NCBI GenBank assembly: GCA_025451075.1
Contig: JANWLA010000023.1
Span: 1 to 64,000 of the forward strand
Length of the DNA stretch: 64,000 bases
DNA from: Nitrosotalea sp.
Lineage (GTDB): Archaea > Thermoproteota > Nitrososphaeria > Nitrososphaerales > Nitrosopumilaceae
Direction of reading: 5' to 3'
Shown here: positions 1 to 9,263 of the stretch, one piece after another
Numbering within the stretch: position 1 is the first letter of the stretch
How the letters are laid out: every line of letters begins with the position of its first letter
Notes under the pieces: model-generated
Seen by the model: only the letters and a program-made list of their open reading frames with translations
Databases searched by the model: none
Told to the model about the DNA's origin: nothing
Translations under genes and position numbers: made by a program

Positions 1-257
1 GTCGCATCAACGATCTTTCAGTTGAGAGTGGAGAGCGCATAGAAAGTCCAAAGCAGGACGTTCATTCAGCCGCCATTTCATATCTTGGAAAGGTAGAAAG
101 TCCTTCTCCTTCACAGCCAACGACTCCTATATCTACAAACATTGGAGTTGGTAACAGTATTCCCACTGCACCGACACCAAAGCCTGTGGCAATTGGAGCC
201 GATGGTGACGAAGCCCCTCAAGATTCAGATTGGCTTAAGCGGATATCATCATCTTAA
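1..257 (+). CDS. C-terminal end of an unidentified protein (5' truncated)
   Basis: An open frame enters from the left edge (first full codon at position 3) and ends with TAA at 255-257. The visible 84 residues are rich in Pro, Ser and Thr (…PSPSQPTTPISTN…TAPTPKP…) and look like a disordered tail ending in DWLKRISSS. No domain is visible, so no function can be assigned. A terminator-like hairpin follows 20 bp downstream, consistent with a real gene end. Confidence 0.6.
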   Translation, partial: RINDLSVESGERIESPKQDVHSAAISYLGKVESPSPSQPTTPISTNIGVGNSIPTAPTPKPVAIGADGDEAPQDSDWLKRISSS

Positions 258-276
258 TACAACTGACGGGATTGAA

Positions 277-315
277 GGATTCGCTCCCAACTCCATTTGA
301 GCGAACCTTTTTTTT
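277..315 (+). terminator. Hairpin plus T8 tract
   Basis: GGATTCGCTC (277-286) pairs with GAGCGAACC (299-307) as nine base pairs with one bulged A and a 12-nt loop, followed directly by eight T residues. It lies just after the truncated first gene and before the acetate-CoA ligase. Archaeal termination mainly needs the U-tract; the stem makes this a clear candidate. Confidence 0.6.
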
Positions 316-338
316 GACACGACACTTACCTAATTGTA

Positions 339-2255
339 TTGGATTCTAGTTATAATATTGGTCTTGGAAACAATGACGATACCACAAGGGCAAAAGCAAA
401 CCAAGATAGCATAAAATTTTGGGAGTCTCAGGCTGCAAATCTTTACTGGTTTAAAAAATGGCACACTGCACTAGAGTGGAATGCCCCCTTTGCAAGATGG
501 TTTGTGGGAGGAAAAACTAATGCCTCATACAATGCACTAGATGTAACAGCACAGAAAAACCCCGATAAAAAGGCCATAATCTGGGAAGGCGAAGAGGGAG
601 AAAATAGAGTACTGACGTACCAAGATCTGCTAATTCAGGTATCAAAACTTGCAAATGCACTAAAAAAACTTGGGGTGCAAAAAGGCGACAGGGTCACAGT
701 ATATCTCCCAATGGTTCCTGAGCTGATAATCTCACTTCTTGCATGTGCAAGAATAGGTGCTGTCCACACTGTAATATTTTCAGGGTTTAGTGCAAAATCC
801 ATTAGGGACAGGGTTGATGACTCTAAATCCAAAGTGATAATCACTGCAGATGCTGGAAGAAGGCGCGGCAACATTATTCCATTAAAAAATGTTGTAGACG
901 AGGCCATACAAGGCCTTAATTTTGTAGAAAGCGTAATTGTTCTAGAGCATGCTGGTACTCCAATTACGTTTACTGCCAAGGACAAGAAATGGAAAGGGCT
1001 TGTGGATTCCATGAAACCATCCTGTGATGCAGAGGCACTTGACAGCACACACCCACTTTACATCTTGTACACTTCGGGCACAACAGGAAAACCAAAAGGC
1101 GTACTTCATGGTACCGGTGGATACCTCACACATGTTTTTGCCACATTCCAGTGGATTTTTGATATAAAAGATTCTGATGTTTATTTTTGCACAGCTGACA
1201 TTGGTTGGGTCACAGGACACAGCTATGTAGTGTATGGGCCTCTGATGCATGGGGCAACCCAGGTAATGTATGAAGGTGCACTTGATTATTCTACTCCTGC
1301 AAGAATATGGGAACTTATCTCAAGGCATGGTGTCACAATTTTGTACACTACACCGACTGCGCTTCGAATGTTTATGAAATGTGGTGATGATCTTCCAAAT
1401 TCTCACAACCTGTCCAGCTTGAGATTGCTCGGTACAGTTGGTGAGCCAATCAACCCAGAAGTCTGGAAGTGGTATTTTAAAACAATTGGAAAAGAAAAAT
1501 GTCCAATTATTGATACATGGTGGCAAACAGAGACAGGCGGTGCAATGATATCTCCGCTTCCTGGATTGGAAACCATTCCGCTAAAACCTGGCTCTGCAGC
1601 AAGGCCTGTCCCTGGAGTTTACTTGTCAGTAGTTGATGAATCTGGAAAAGAGGTACCGGCTGATTCCAAAGGATATCTTGTGGTGGAAAAGCCATGGCCC
1701 GGAATGCTTCTTACATTGTGGGGCGATGATGAAAAATACAAGACAGTCTACTGGTCAAAATATCAAAACAAGTACTATGCAGGAGATTATGCAATAAAAG
1801 ACAAGGACGGATACGTCTGGATGCTTGGAAGAGCAGATGATGTACTAAAAGTTGCAGGCCACAGGCTTGGCACTGCCGAGCTTGAAAGCAGTCTTGTATC
1901 ACACAAGGCTGTTGCAGAAGCCGCGGTATGTGGAATTCCGCATGAAGTAAAAGGTGAATCAATCATTGCGTTTGCTGTGCTAAAAGACGGCATTGTACCA
2001 ACTTTACAGCTAAAAGAAGATCTTATACTGCATGTCAGAAAAACCATAGGTCCAATTGCGGCACCTGACCAACTTTACTTTGTCACAAAACTTCCAAAGA
2101 CACGAAGTGGCAAGATAATGCGAAGGCTGCTAAAAGCAATAGCACAAGATGAAAAAATTGGCGATATCAGTACGCTAGAAGATGAGGCGTCTGTTGATGA
2201 GGTCAAGTCAGCCTTTACGGAACTAAAACAGACTCTTGGAAAATCCCAGTCTTAA
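339..2255 (+). CDS. acs: Acetate--CoA ligase (AMP-forming)
   Basis: Cytoplasmic ANL-superfamily enzyme activating acetate (or a related short acid) to acetyl-CoA through an acyl-adenylate. Visible motifs: P-loop-like YTSGTTGKPKGVLH at about residues 243-256, DTWWQTETGG at about 392, GRADDVLKVAGHRLG at about 497, and PKTRSGKIMRR near the C-terminus with Lys592 as the adenylation lysine. The 638-residue length is normal for the family. No in-frame ATG lies nearby, so the start is TTG at 339. It could use acetate made by the PoxB-like enzyme encoded 50 kb away. Substrate (acetate, propionate or 3-hydroxypropionate) cannot be decided from sequence. Confidence 0.9.
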   Translation: MDSSYNIGLGNNDDTTRAKANQDSIKFWESQAANLYWFKKWHTALEWNAPFARWFVGGKTNASYNALDVTAQKNPDKKAIIWEGEEGENRVLTYQDLLIQVSKLANALKKLGVQKGDRVTVYLPMVPELIISLLACARIGAVHTVIFSGFSAKSIRDRVDDSKSKVIITADAGRRRGNIIPLKNVVDEAIQGLNFVESVIVLEHAGTPITFTAKDKKWKGLVDSMKPSCDAEALDSTHPLYILYTSGTTGKPKGVLHGTGGYLTHVFATFQWIFDIKDSDVYFCTADIGWVTGHSYVVYGPLMHGATQVMYEGALDYSTPARIWELISRHGVTILYTTPTALRMFMKCGDDLPNSHNLSSLRLLGTVGEPINPEVWKWYFKTIGKEKCPIIDTWWQTETGGAMISPLPGLETIPLKPGSAARPVPGVYLSVVDESGKEVPADSKGYLVVEKPWPGMLLTLWGDDEKYKTVYWSKYQNKYYAGDYAIKDKDGYVWMLGRADDVLKVAGHRLGTAELESSLVSHKAVAEAAVCGIPHEVKGESIIAFAVLKDGIVPTLQLKEDLILHVRKTIGPIAAPDQLYFVTKLPKTRSGKIMRRLLKAIAQDEKIGDISTLEDEASVDEVKSAFTELKQTLGKSQS

Positions 2256-2746
2256 ATTGAAATTATCTGCATCTTTGAGTTTTCAGTAATGTGGAACTTG
2301 TCTGTGAATCCGCCAGTCACTTCTAAAACATACATTGCTTTTTTGCCGTCTGCATTTTGAACAGTACATGTGGCGGTCTCCAGTGCAGATTTACACGGTG
2401 GAACATTTTTTGCTATATTGAGGACATTACCATTTGCGTCAAACCAAATTATGTCCAACGGAAATTGCATGTTTAGCATCCATATTGGAACAACTTGTTC
2501 TTGGCTGAATACAAAGATCATTCCCTGATCATCTGGGAGTGAATCTTGAAACATAAGGCCTCTTACTCTTTGTGCATCTGTTTCTGCAATCTGCACATCA
2601 AGCATCTTGTTGTCAAGCTTGATTGTCCCTCTTGGAAACTTGACCTCTGCAAGCTTTGAATCTGCAGGAATTGTCAAAACTCCAATTATGCCTATTATAA
2701 CAGCTGCAGCTGCAATTGGAACTAAAACTTGGGCCCTTGTTGCCAC
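2252..2746 (-). CDS. DUF192 family membrane-anchored protein
   Basis: A 164-residue protein starting with GTG. Residues 8-26 are a hydrophobic anchor or signal segment, so the rest is probably extracytoplasmic. The DUF192 core is clear: RGLMFQDSLPDDQGMIFVF followed by IWMLNMQFPLDIIWFD and a CKSALETATC stretch with two Cys. The family function is unknown. The gene is convergent with the acetate-CoA ligase and overlaps its end by 4 nt. Confidence 0.85.
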   Translation of the reverse strand: MATRAQVLVPIAAAAVIIGIIGVLTIPADSKLAEVKFPRGTIKLDNKMLDVQIAETDAQRVRGLMFQDSLPDDQGMIFVFSQEQVVPIWMLNMQFPLDIIWFDANGNVLNIAKNVPPCKSALETATCTVQNADGKKAMYVLEVTGGFTDKFHITENSKMQIISI

Positions 2747-2808
2747 AAAAAACCAATGTCAATATCTAGTTAAAAACCCATGCAAAAAATAATGAAGAGT
2801 TTTGAATC

Positions 2809-3162
2809 CTAACGTATCTTGTCTTTTAGATGTGTATAGTCACTGAAAAAGTTCTTTGTCTCCTGACCCACATCTTTTATCGTTGACCCGTTGTATATTT
2901 TCTCCAAGTATTTTCCAGCAATTATCATGGGTATACCAAAGGGTGTCGTAAACGGGTCTGGTGAAAGAAGGAAAATAAATCCTATCTTTGTAATCTTTTT
3001 TCCTGGTGCAGGTGCCCTCTGGAGTGCACCCAAGGCACGGGCAGTACCTCTATCATCAATTTTTCCAAGTTCCGAGTAAATCTTGGCTCTCCTGTGAAGG
3101 GAGTCTTTAACTTTCTTTATTTTATCAATACCTTGCTTTACTCCCTCATCCATACACCTCAC
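2809..3162 (-). CDS. Conserved hypothetical protein with one hydrophobic segment
   Basis: A 117-residue protein. The N-terminal half is basic and helical (IDKIKKVKDSLHRRAKIYSEL) and a hydrophobic stretch KIGFIFLLSPDPFTTPFGIPMIIAGKYL spans about residues 57-84, possibly a re-entrant or single membrane segment. The start is GTG at 3162, with an ATG three codons later (3153). I do not recognise a named family. Confidence 0.6.
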   Translation of the reverse strand: MRCMDEGVKQGIDKIKKVKDSLHRRAKIYSELGKIDDRGTARALGALQRAPAPGKKITKIGFIFLLSPDPFTTPFGIPMIIAGKYLEKIYNGSTIKDVGQETKNFFSDYTHLKDKIR

Positions 3163-3270
3163 ATTTTTGAAAGAATAGTTAACACTCCATGCAAAAGATC
3201 AATCACAACTGGGTGAACATTTCTGATCAAGAGATTAGGTTATATGATTTCGTGTATACTTAACAAAAAC

Positions 3271-3726
3271 ATGAAAGAAAAGCGTGCTGAAAGGCTTGAA
3301 TCCATAAAAGAGGCCCATAAATCGGCAAAAACTGACTATTCTAGGATAGAAGACTATCTCGAGGTAATTTCTGAGCTTGTGGAACTCAAAGGGTATGCAA
3401 ACACGCTTGACATATCTAGGTACCTTACAGTCAGCGCCCCGTCTGTCACAAAGATGCTCCAAAAGCTTGCTGAAGGCGGATATCTGGAGTATGAGAAATA
3501 TCGGGGAATCAACCTTACGCCAAAGGGTTCTGCCTTGGCAGATGCAGTACGGCAAAAACATGGTACCTTGCTTGAATTTTTCAAGATGCTTGGCATTAAC
3601 CACGAAATTGCAAACCAGGATGTTGAAGGAATAGAGCATCACCTAAACCCGCAGACAATAAAACAACTAAGAAAACTTGTTATGTTTTTAAAATCAAATC
3701 CAAAAATTCTTGAAAATTTCCAGTAG
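3271..3726 (+). CDS. MntR/DtxR-family metal-dependent transcription regulator
   Basis: An N-terminal winged helix (about residues 15-70: ISELVELKGYANTLDISRYLTVSAPSVTKMLQKL) is followed by the DtxR/MntR dimerisation region with the metal-site signature NQDVEGIEHHLNP. At about 151 residues there is no SH3-like third domain, as in MntR. Such proteins repress or activate metal-uptake genes when Mn or Fe is bound. I prefer the ATG at 3271 over the one at 3244 because family members begin near this KEKRAERL segment. The gene is convergent with the PINA-like gene. Confidence 0.85.
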   Translation: MKEKRAERLESIKEAHKSAKTDYSRIEDYLEVISELVELKGYANTLDISRYLTVSAPSVTKMLQKLAEGGYLEYEKYRGINLTPKGSALADAVRQKHGTLLEFFKMLGINHEIANQDVEGIEHHLNPQTIKQLRKLVMFLKSNPKILENFQ

Positions 3727-5556
3727 CTAGTCGTGTACCGTTATCTTGATGTCGTCTTTTGACATTACTGCGCTTATCAGTCTCTTGCCTGCTGAAGATT
3801 TTTTTGGAATTATTATTCCTCCATTTTTCCCAACTCTGGTGGACGTGATGTTTCTGTCATTGACATAAACGTCTGCATCCATACCAGCCTTTGAAATGTC
3901 GACTTCTAAAACAAAGTTATTTCCTGACTCTGACATTTCAAACCATTCTCCCCCTCTTGATGATCCTCCCTCCTTTGACTCTACGTCAATGTGAACACCA
4001 AGTGTTTTTTCAAGTTCATTTACTGTTGACCCGCCTCTGCCAATTATTGCCGGTATGGATTCCTTGTCCACCCGTACCCGTATGCTGTTGTTTGATAAGA
4101 TCTCAATCTCTGCATCAGAATCAAATCTACGTATGGTATCTCTGATCTTGGCCTCTGCCAATTTTTCAATGCCGCCACTTTTACTTTCTTTTGTTATTGG
4201 AATGACAATATTTTCGTCACCATATGTGTAAATCTCGTATTCTAGATTGTGGTCCTCAAAATTTCTAACTTCAATGACTGGCCTTGCCAAGTCTTGCTCT
4301 GTCATTCCAGTTGGAACTTTAACCTTGAACTCCAACTCGTACACTTTGGAAATCTGTCCTGCTTTTACAAAGACTACTGTATCCAGTATGTGCGGTATCA
4401 TGCCAAGCTCAACTTTTCCTATGAATCTCTGTATTGCATCTAGTGGTGCATGTGCATGAACGACTCCCACCATGCCTACCCCTGCAAGTCTTAGGTCTGA
4501 GAACACTCTGAAATCCTGATACCTTCTGACCTCGTCAAATATTGTATAGTCAGGTCTTACCAAAAGAAGTATGTCTGCAGCATTTTCAAAACTTCCCTCC
4601 AAGTGAGTATACTGGGTTACCTGTTTGCTTACCTGCAGATCTCTTGGAGACTCAAATGTCTTTACTATCTTGCCTTTTTTTGCATAATATTCTGCAAGGC
4701 TTGATGCAAGTGTACTTTTTCCAGAACCTGGAGATCCTGAAATGAGTATGCCCTCTGCTTTTTCAGACAAGCGTTGCATTAATTTCTCAGAAATTGTATA
4801 CTGCTCTAATGACATTTTCACTATTGGATGTGTTATCGTAATTTCGTAACCGTTTGAAAACGGTGAGTGGGTGACAACGACCCTAAAGTCTTTGTATTGA
4901 ATTACAAGTGTGCCAGATTTTGATATCTCGATAATGCCAAGCTGGGTGGCCCTTGATACTTCAAGTATCTCGCTAGTTATTCCTTCAAGGTATTCTTTTG
5001 TAAGTGTGGTATCCCCAATTGTTACAAGCGAAAATGCCCCGGGTTTTCCTTTCTTTGCAAGTGGGAATATTCCTTCCTTGAGGTGGATGCTCATGGTTTG
5101 ACTATCAAAATATTTTTCAAACTCTAGGTCAGAGATTTTGATCTGGGGTTTTGAATACATTGTCTTTACCCCCTCTGCCTGTGCAACCAATGCCTGGACA
5201 TAATCTGCGGTGTAAAATGTGGCGCCGTTCTTTTTTGCAATGTCTTTTATTATTGCATCAATTCTACCATGCCTTGCAAGTTTAATGTCCTCCATGCTGG
5301 GTCGCTCGCCCTCAAATCTGAGGATTATGTTGTTCTTCTCTGATAATTCACGAATTTTCTTGATTTCCTCAAGGCCCACAAAACCATAGTCTTTGTGCTG
5401 GGATGCCTGTGATTGTAATTCATCTAAAACGGCAACAGGAATTATTATCTCACAATTTGCTATAGTGCCTGCTTCTATTAATTTGGTAATTTCTCCATCT
5501 ATTATGATGCTAGTATCTACTACGAACTTTTCCACATGTGTACTCGTTTTTAGCAC
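3727..5556 (-). CDS. PIN domain-ATPase-KH protein (PINA-like)
   Basis: A 609-residue protein starting with GTG. Order: PIN nuclease-like domain (FVVDTSIIIDGE at about 11-22, acidic residues later), a linker, a secretion-type/PilT-like ATPase with Walker A GSPGSGKSTLAS at about 273-285 and a TIFDEVRRYQD Walker-B-like segment, then a KH domain with IIGRGG at about 502. This is the architecture of archaeal PINA, reported in Sulfolobus to work with Hjc on Holliday junctions. The DNA-processing role here is inferred by homology. Confidence 0.8.
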   Translation of the reverse strand: MLKTSTHVEKFVVDTSIIIDGEITKLIEAGTIANCEIIIPVAVLDELQSQASQHKDYGFVGLEEIKKIRELSEKNNIILRFEGERPSMEDIKLARHGRIDAIIKDIAKKNGATFYTADYVQALVAQAEGVKTMYSKPQIKISDLEFEKYFDSQTMSIHLKEGIFPLAKKGKPGAFSLVTIGDTTLTKEYLEGITSEILEVSRATQLGIIEISKSGTLVIQYKDFRVVVTHSPFSNGYEITITHPIVKMSLEQYTISEKLMQRLSEKAEGILISGSPGSGKSTLASSLAEYYAKKGKIVKTFESPRDLQVSKQVTQYTHLEGSFENAADILLLVRPDYTIFDEVRRYQDFRVFSDLRLAGVGMVGVVHAHAPLDAIQRFIGKVELGMIPHILDTVVFVKAGQISKVYELEFKVKVPTGMTEQDLARPVIEVRNFEDHNLEYEIYTYGDENIVIPITKESKSGGIEKLAEAKIRDTIRRFDSDAEIEILSNNSIRVRVDKESIPAIIGRGGSTVNELEKTLGVHIDVESKEGGSSRGGEWFEMSESGNNFVLEVDISKAGMDADVYVNDRNITSTRVGKNGGIIIPKKSSAGKRLISAVMSKDDIKITVHD

Positions 5557-5610
5557 CTTTTAATCATAACTGTGTTTAAGAATAATATAGTATGCCACCA
5601 GAACTAGCCT

Positions 5611-6528
5611 ATGGACGGAAACAAAAATGATGTTCTGATAATTGAAGACAGCAAGGCTACAACTATTCTGCTAAGAGACTTTTTAAAAAAACTAGGATAT
5701 GAAAATGTCACTACGTCTGATACTGGAAAGGCAGGCATACAGTTATTCTCAGATCTTGAGAATGCCGGAAAAAGACCAATAGTTCTCCTGGATTTTCATC
5801 TTCCTGACATGAATGCAAAAGAAGTGATGACAAGCATCTTTAACGTACGACCAGACGCAAAAATTATTCTTGAAACGGCTGATGCCAAGTCTGATGAGCA
5901 GATAAAAGATGCTTTACGAGGCGGGGCCTATCTGTATATTGAAAAACCAATAAGATATGAGAATCTAAAAAACGTCTTTGAGACTCTGGAAAAAGAGCAA
6001 TCAATTCTTGAAGAGGTCCCCTCTGGCGATCTTGAAAGAATACTCTTGCACTTGAAATCCTCTTCTAGGATAAGTTTTGCAAGACTTGCTGAATATTCTA
6101 AAACAGAAAATGATGTATTGGAAAAACATCTCTTGCAACTTGAAAGTGAAAAAAAGATAATAAAAATCTCAGACATGAAGGAAGTGTCATGCACCCAGTG
6201 CAACTCTATAAGAATACTTCCAAATTTCTTCTGTCCTGCTTGTAATGGTACAAATTTTGTTCAAGGAAAATTAATAGAGCATTTCAAATGTGGAAATGTC
6301 TCAATTGAGGATTCGTACAAAGAAAACAAATGTCCGAAATGTAAAAAAGAGATAAAAATTCTGGGTGTTGACTATAAATCAATAGATAACTATTACATAT
6401 GCAATGACTGTGGGGACAAGTTCTCTGATCCCTCTCAAGATTACATCTGTGTTAAATGCAGCAACAGGTTCCCATTGGAAAAAGCAAAATGGGTTACAAG
6501 TATGGGGTACAAGTTAGCTCATCTGTGA
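5611..6528 (+). CDS. Response regulator with zinc-ribbon output domain
   Basis: A 305-residue protein. Residues 5-125 are a receiver domain (acidic pocket IIED, phospho-acceptor Asp61 in LLDFHLPDM, Lys in EKPI). A helical linker leads to a Cys-rich half with pairs CTQC, CPAC, CPKC, CNDC and CVKC, indicating two or more zinc ribbons. This resembles the thaumarchaeal output domain called TackOD1. It is convergent with a CheY-like gene (15-nt overlap) and close to HPt and kinase genes, so the cluster probably forms one phosphorelay. Confidence 0.8.
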   Translation: MDGNKNDVLIIEDSKATTILLRDFLKKLGYENVTTSDTGKAGIQLFSDLENAGKRPIVLLDFHLPDMNAKEVMTSIFNVRPDAKIILETADAKSDEQIKDALRGGAYLYIEKPIRYENLKNVFETLEKEQSILEEVPSGDLERILLHLKSSSRISFARLAEYSKTENDVLEKHLLQLESEKKIIKISDMKEVSCTQCNSIRILPNFFCPACNGTNFVQGKLIEHFKCGNVSIEDSYKENKCPKCKKEIKILGVDYKSIDNYYICNDCGDKFSDPSQDYICVKCSNRFPLEKAKWVTSMGYKLAHL

Positions 6529-6885
6529 TTTTATGACTCGGTCAATCACATTGAGCACTTCTTGAAAATTAAACGGTTTTAAAATATATGCACTAGCTCC
6601 TGATCTGATACACTCTTTGACAGTCTCTTGGTTGTCACTAGCTGAAATCATGATAATTTTTGCTTTTTGATTGTATGCAATAATTTCCTTGATCACTGCA
6701 AGACCATCTTTTTTTGGCATTGCCATGTCAAGCAGTACAATGTCTGGTTTTGATTTGATGTATCCGACCAAAGCCTCCATGCCGCTTGGTAGTTCTAAAA
6801 CCAAGTTATGCTTGCCAATTACCATTATGTCTTTTAGGACCATTCGTATGGCATCAGAATCGTCAATTATCATTATATTTGCCAT
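6514..6885 (-). CDS. CheY-like single-domain response regulator
   Basis: A 123-residue stand-alone receiver domain: Asp8-Asp9 acidic pair, Asp53 phospho-acceptor in VLLDMAMPKKDG, Ser81 in MISAS and Lys103 in LKPF. It has no output domain, so it may act by protein contact or as a phosphate shuttle between the kinase at 7363 and the zinc-ribbon regulator at 5611. Its 3' end overlaps that gene by 15 nt in convergent orientation. The HPt gene lies upstream on the same strand. Confidence 0.88.
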   Translation of the reverse strand: MANIMIIDDSDAIRMVLKDIMVIGKHNLVLELPSGMEALVGYIKSKPDIVLLDMAMPKKDGLAVIKEIIAYNQKAKIIMISASDNQETVKECIRSGASAYILKPFNFQEVLNVIDRVIKSQMS

Positions 6886-6928
6886 ATGTGATTCTAATGA
6901 ATCTGTGCTATATAATTACAAGTGTGAT

Positions 6929-7297
6929 TTAAAATTCTAAAATCTGGGGATATGCGTCCTTTACCATTTTTTTAAAATCGCCTGTTTCTACACTGTCCTG
7001 TCCGCCAAAAATACTGGACATCTTCTTGACTGCATCAGACATGATGTCTTGGGAGCCTTTTAGCATTCCCTTGCTTGTAATGTGCTTTAAAATTATGTCG
7101 CTTATCATTGCAATCTCACCTATTTTTTCCTGGCCCATCATGGGTGCCAATCCCTTGATCTTGTGCATGTGTTTTTCAATATCTGCTGATTTTTTATAGA
7201 GTTGCTCGTCGTTGGCACAATCAAGAAAAATCTCTTTTAAACTGTCTATTTCTGATTGTATTTCTTGTCTTGCCACGCTGAGAAACTCGTCAGACAT
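6929..7297 (-). CDS. Histidine phosphotransfer (HPt) domain protein
   Basis: A 122-residue all-helical protein with the HPt signature HMHKIKGLAPMMG. His45 within HKIKG is the likely phospho-accepting residue. It is co-directional with and 43 nt upstream of the CheY-like gene and divergent from the histidine kinase. Together these suggest a multistep phosphorelay, unusual enough in archaea to note. The assignment rests on the short motif and helix pattern. Confidence 0.75.
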   Translation of the reverse strand: MSDEFLSVARQEIQSEIDSLKEIFLDCANDEQLYKKSADIEKHMHKIKGLAPMMGQEKIGEIAMISDIILKHITSKGMLKGSQDIMSDAVKKMSSIFGGQDSVETGDFKKMVKDAYPQILEF

Positions 7298-7362
7298 TTT
7301 AACTACTTGCTAGATATCTTTTATACTAACTTTTATACCCGCCCAATGTCATTTTTTTCCTT

Positions 7363-9237
7363 GTGAAGCTTACTCAAAAGACCTATCTTTTGCTTGGCGT
7401 TATAATCGGGGTCTCTGCCATCAACTTTTACCTCCTGATATTTACGACACAACAAAATCAAGATGTCTTACACTCTATTAGTTATGCAAGTGATCTCAAA
7501 GTTATAGTAGAAAGCATAGGCAGTACTGCAAATTCTATTGCAAGTGGTAATGAGGGGGACAGGGTGACTATGGAAACCCAAGTGTCTAATTTTGATAACA
7601 CATATGCACTACTTGGAGTGGGAGGAAACATTGGAGGACTCAATGTGGTTGCAGCCCCATCGGAGATAAGGCCCGCATATGAAAAAGTTGGAGATGCATG
7701 GGGACCATACAAAGACGATGCAGAGAAGATAAAACAAGAGACCATTTTTGATTCAAAGGTAAAAGATGGATTGACATATGTCCTTGGTAAAAACGGTGAG
7801 CTAATCTCATTGACAAACGGTGTTGAAAATGATCTTTCACCATTGGACCGAAATTATAATAGACACAAAATTATTGCACTTGAGATGATAGATATTGCAA
7901 AAGACATTGGAGAAAAGACACTGTTGTATTCTATCGGTGAGGGAGGAAATGTCTCATCGACTCTCAAAAAAGACCAAGTAACATTTGATGCCGATTTGAA
8001 AAAATTGGAGGGACTGCCCTTGGATGATCCTGTATATGCAAGCTATGGCATAACGCCAGAAACGCTGCAAGCAATTCCAAGAGAAAATTCTGACTCTTTG
8101 AGGCAACTTGATCCTCTCTGGGAATCTGTCAGAGCAAAAATAATCTATGTTGAATCAAACACGTTACTGTCAAAAGACTTTGGATCTTCACTGGCCCAAT
8201 TAAATTCCCAAAGAAACGTGCTACTCAATTCTACATCTGACTTTGTAAATCAATGGAACGGGATAATCGATTCAGAATTACACGATAAGGTTCTCATAGT
8301 GCAGTTGTTTGTAATTGCAGACATTGTGGTATTTGTAGTGGTTGTACTGTCGATTAGAAAATCACTGTCTCCACTTGAGATCATGATTAAGGCAATCAGC
8401 CGTGTCAAAGAGGGCTTTTACGGTGATAAAATCAATTATACTGCAAAAGATGAGATTGGTGAACTGGCAGCAACCTTCAATGCCATGTCATCAACTATTC
8501 AAGAAAAAGAAGAGGAGGCAAAGAAAATCGAGATAGCAAAAGATGAATTTCTTGCCATGATTACACATGAACTAAAAACCCCCCTTGTACCGATTCAGGG
8601 TTATTCTGACATATTGCTTGGAGAGCATCTTGGACCACTAAACTTGACACAAAAGGAGAGGCTCCAGATCATTAGCTCAAGTGCTTCCACTTTGTTGCAA
8701 CTCATATCAGACTTGCTCGATGCCCAGAAACTAGAATTAGGACAACTCAGAATCAAAAAAGAGAAAAATAACATCAAGGATACTGTAGAAAAAACAATAC
8801 TTGGAATATTGCCAAATGCAATTTCTGATGATATTTCACTTGCTTTTAGCCCGAAAAAAGATATCTATGCAGTATATGATGAAGACAGGATAAAACAAGT
8901 TCTTACAAACTTGATCAAAAACAGCTTAAAGGCAACTTCTCCAAAGACCGGTAAGGTGGAAGTAACTCTGGAAGAAAAACCAAACGAGGTGGTAATCTCA
9001 GTCAAGGATAATGGTAGGGGCATACCACTTGCTGCAAAGGACAATATCTTTAAAAAATTCTATCAGGTTGATACTACAAGCACCCGCGAAAAGGGAGGCA
9101 GCGGTCTTGGACTGTCAATCTGCAAAGGAATTGTTGAAGCACATGGCGGAAACATCTGGATGCAAAATAACATTCCACAAGGAACAATATTCTCGTTTAC
9201 AATTCCAAGATCTGATGTAAATAAAACACCAATATAG
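7363..9237 (+). CDS. Membrane sensor histidine kinase (HAMP-HisKA-HATPase)
   Basis: A 624-residue protein starting with GTG. Order: TM1 at about 9-28, an extracytoplasmic sensor region of about 275 residues with no recognised fold, TM2 at about 306-328, HAMP, a short coiled coil, HisKA with His402 in ITHELKTPLVPIQGYSDIL, then HATPase with N-box (LTNLIKNSLKAT), DNGRGI and GGSGLGLSI. A TATA-like TTTTATAC at about 7330 sits 25-33 nt before the start, fitting a leaderless promoter. The likely partners are the HPt and receiver proteins next to it. The stimulus is unknown. Confidence 0.9.
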   Translation: MKLTQKTYLLLGVIIGVSAINFYLLIFTTQQNQDVLHSISYASDLKVIVESIGSTANSIASGNEGDRVTMETQVSNFDNTYALLGVGGNIGGLNVVAAPSEIRPAYEKVGDAWGPYKDDAEKIKQETIFDSKVKDGLTYVLGKNGELISLTNGVENDLSPLDRNYNRHKIIALEMIDIAKDIGEKTLLYSIGEGGNVSSTLKKDQVTFDADLKKLEGLPLDDPVYASYGITPETLQAIPRENSDSLRQLDPLWESVRAKIIYVESNTLLSKDFGSSLAQLNSQRNVLLNSTSDFVNQWNGIIDSELHDKVLIVQLFVIADIVVFVVVVLSIRKSLSPLEIMIKAISRVKEGFYGDKINYTAKDEIGELAATFNAMSSTIQEKEEEAKKIEIAKDEFLAMITHELKTPLVPIQGYSDILLGEHLGPLNLTQKERLQIISSSASTLLQLISDLLDAQKLELGQLRIKKEKNNIKDTVEKTILGILPNAISDDISLAFSPKKDIYAVYDEDRIKQVLTNLIKNSLKATSPKTGKVEVTLEEKPNEVVISVKDNGRGIPLAAKDNIFKKFYQVDTTSTREKGGSGLGLSICKGIVEAHGGNIWMQNNIPQGTIFSFTIPRSDVNKTPI

Positions 9238-9263
9238 GAATGAACCTAGTTTAGTAAACTGAC

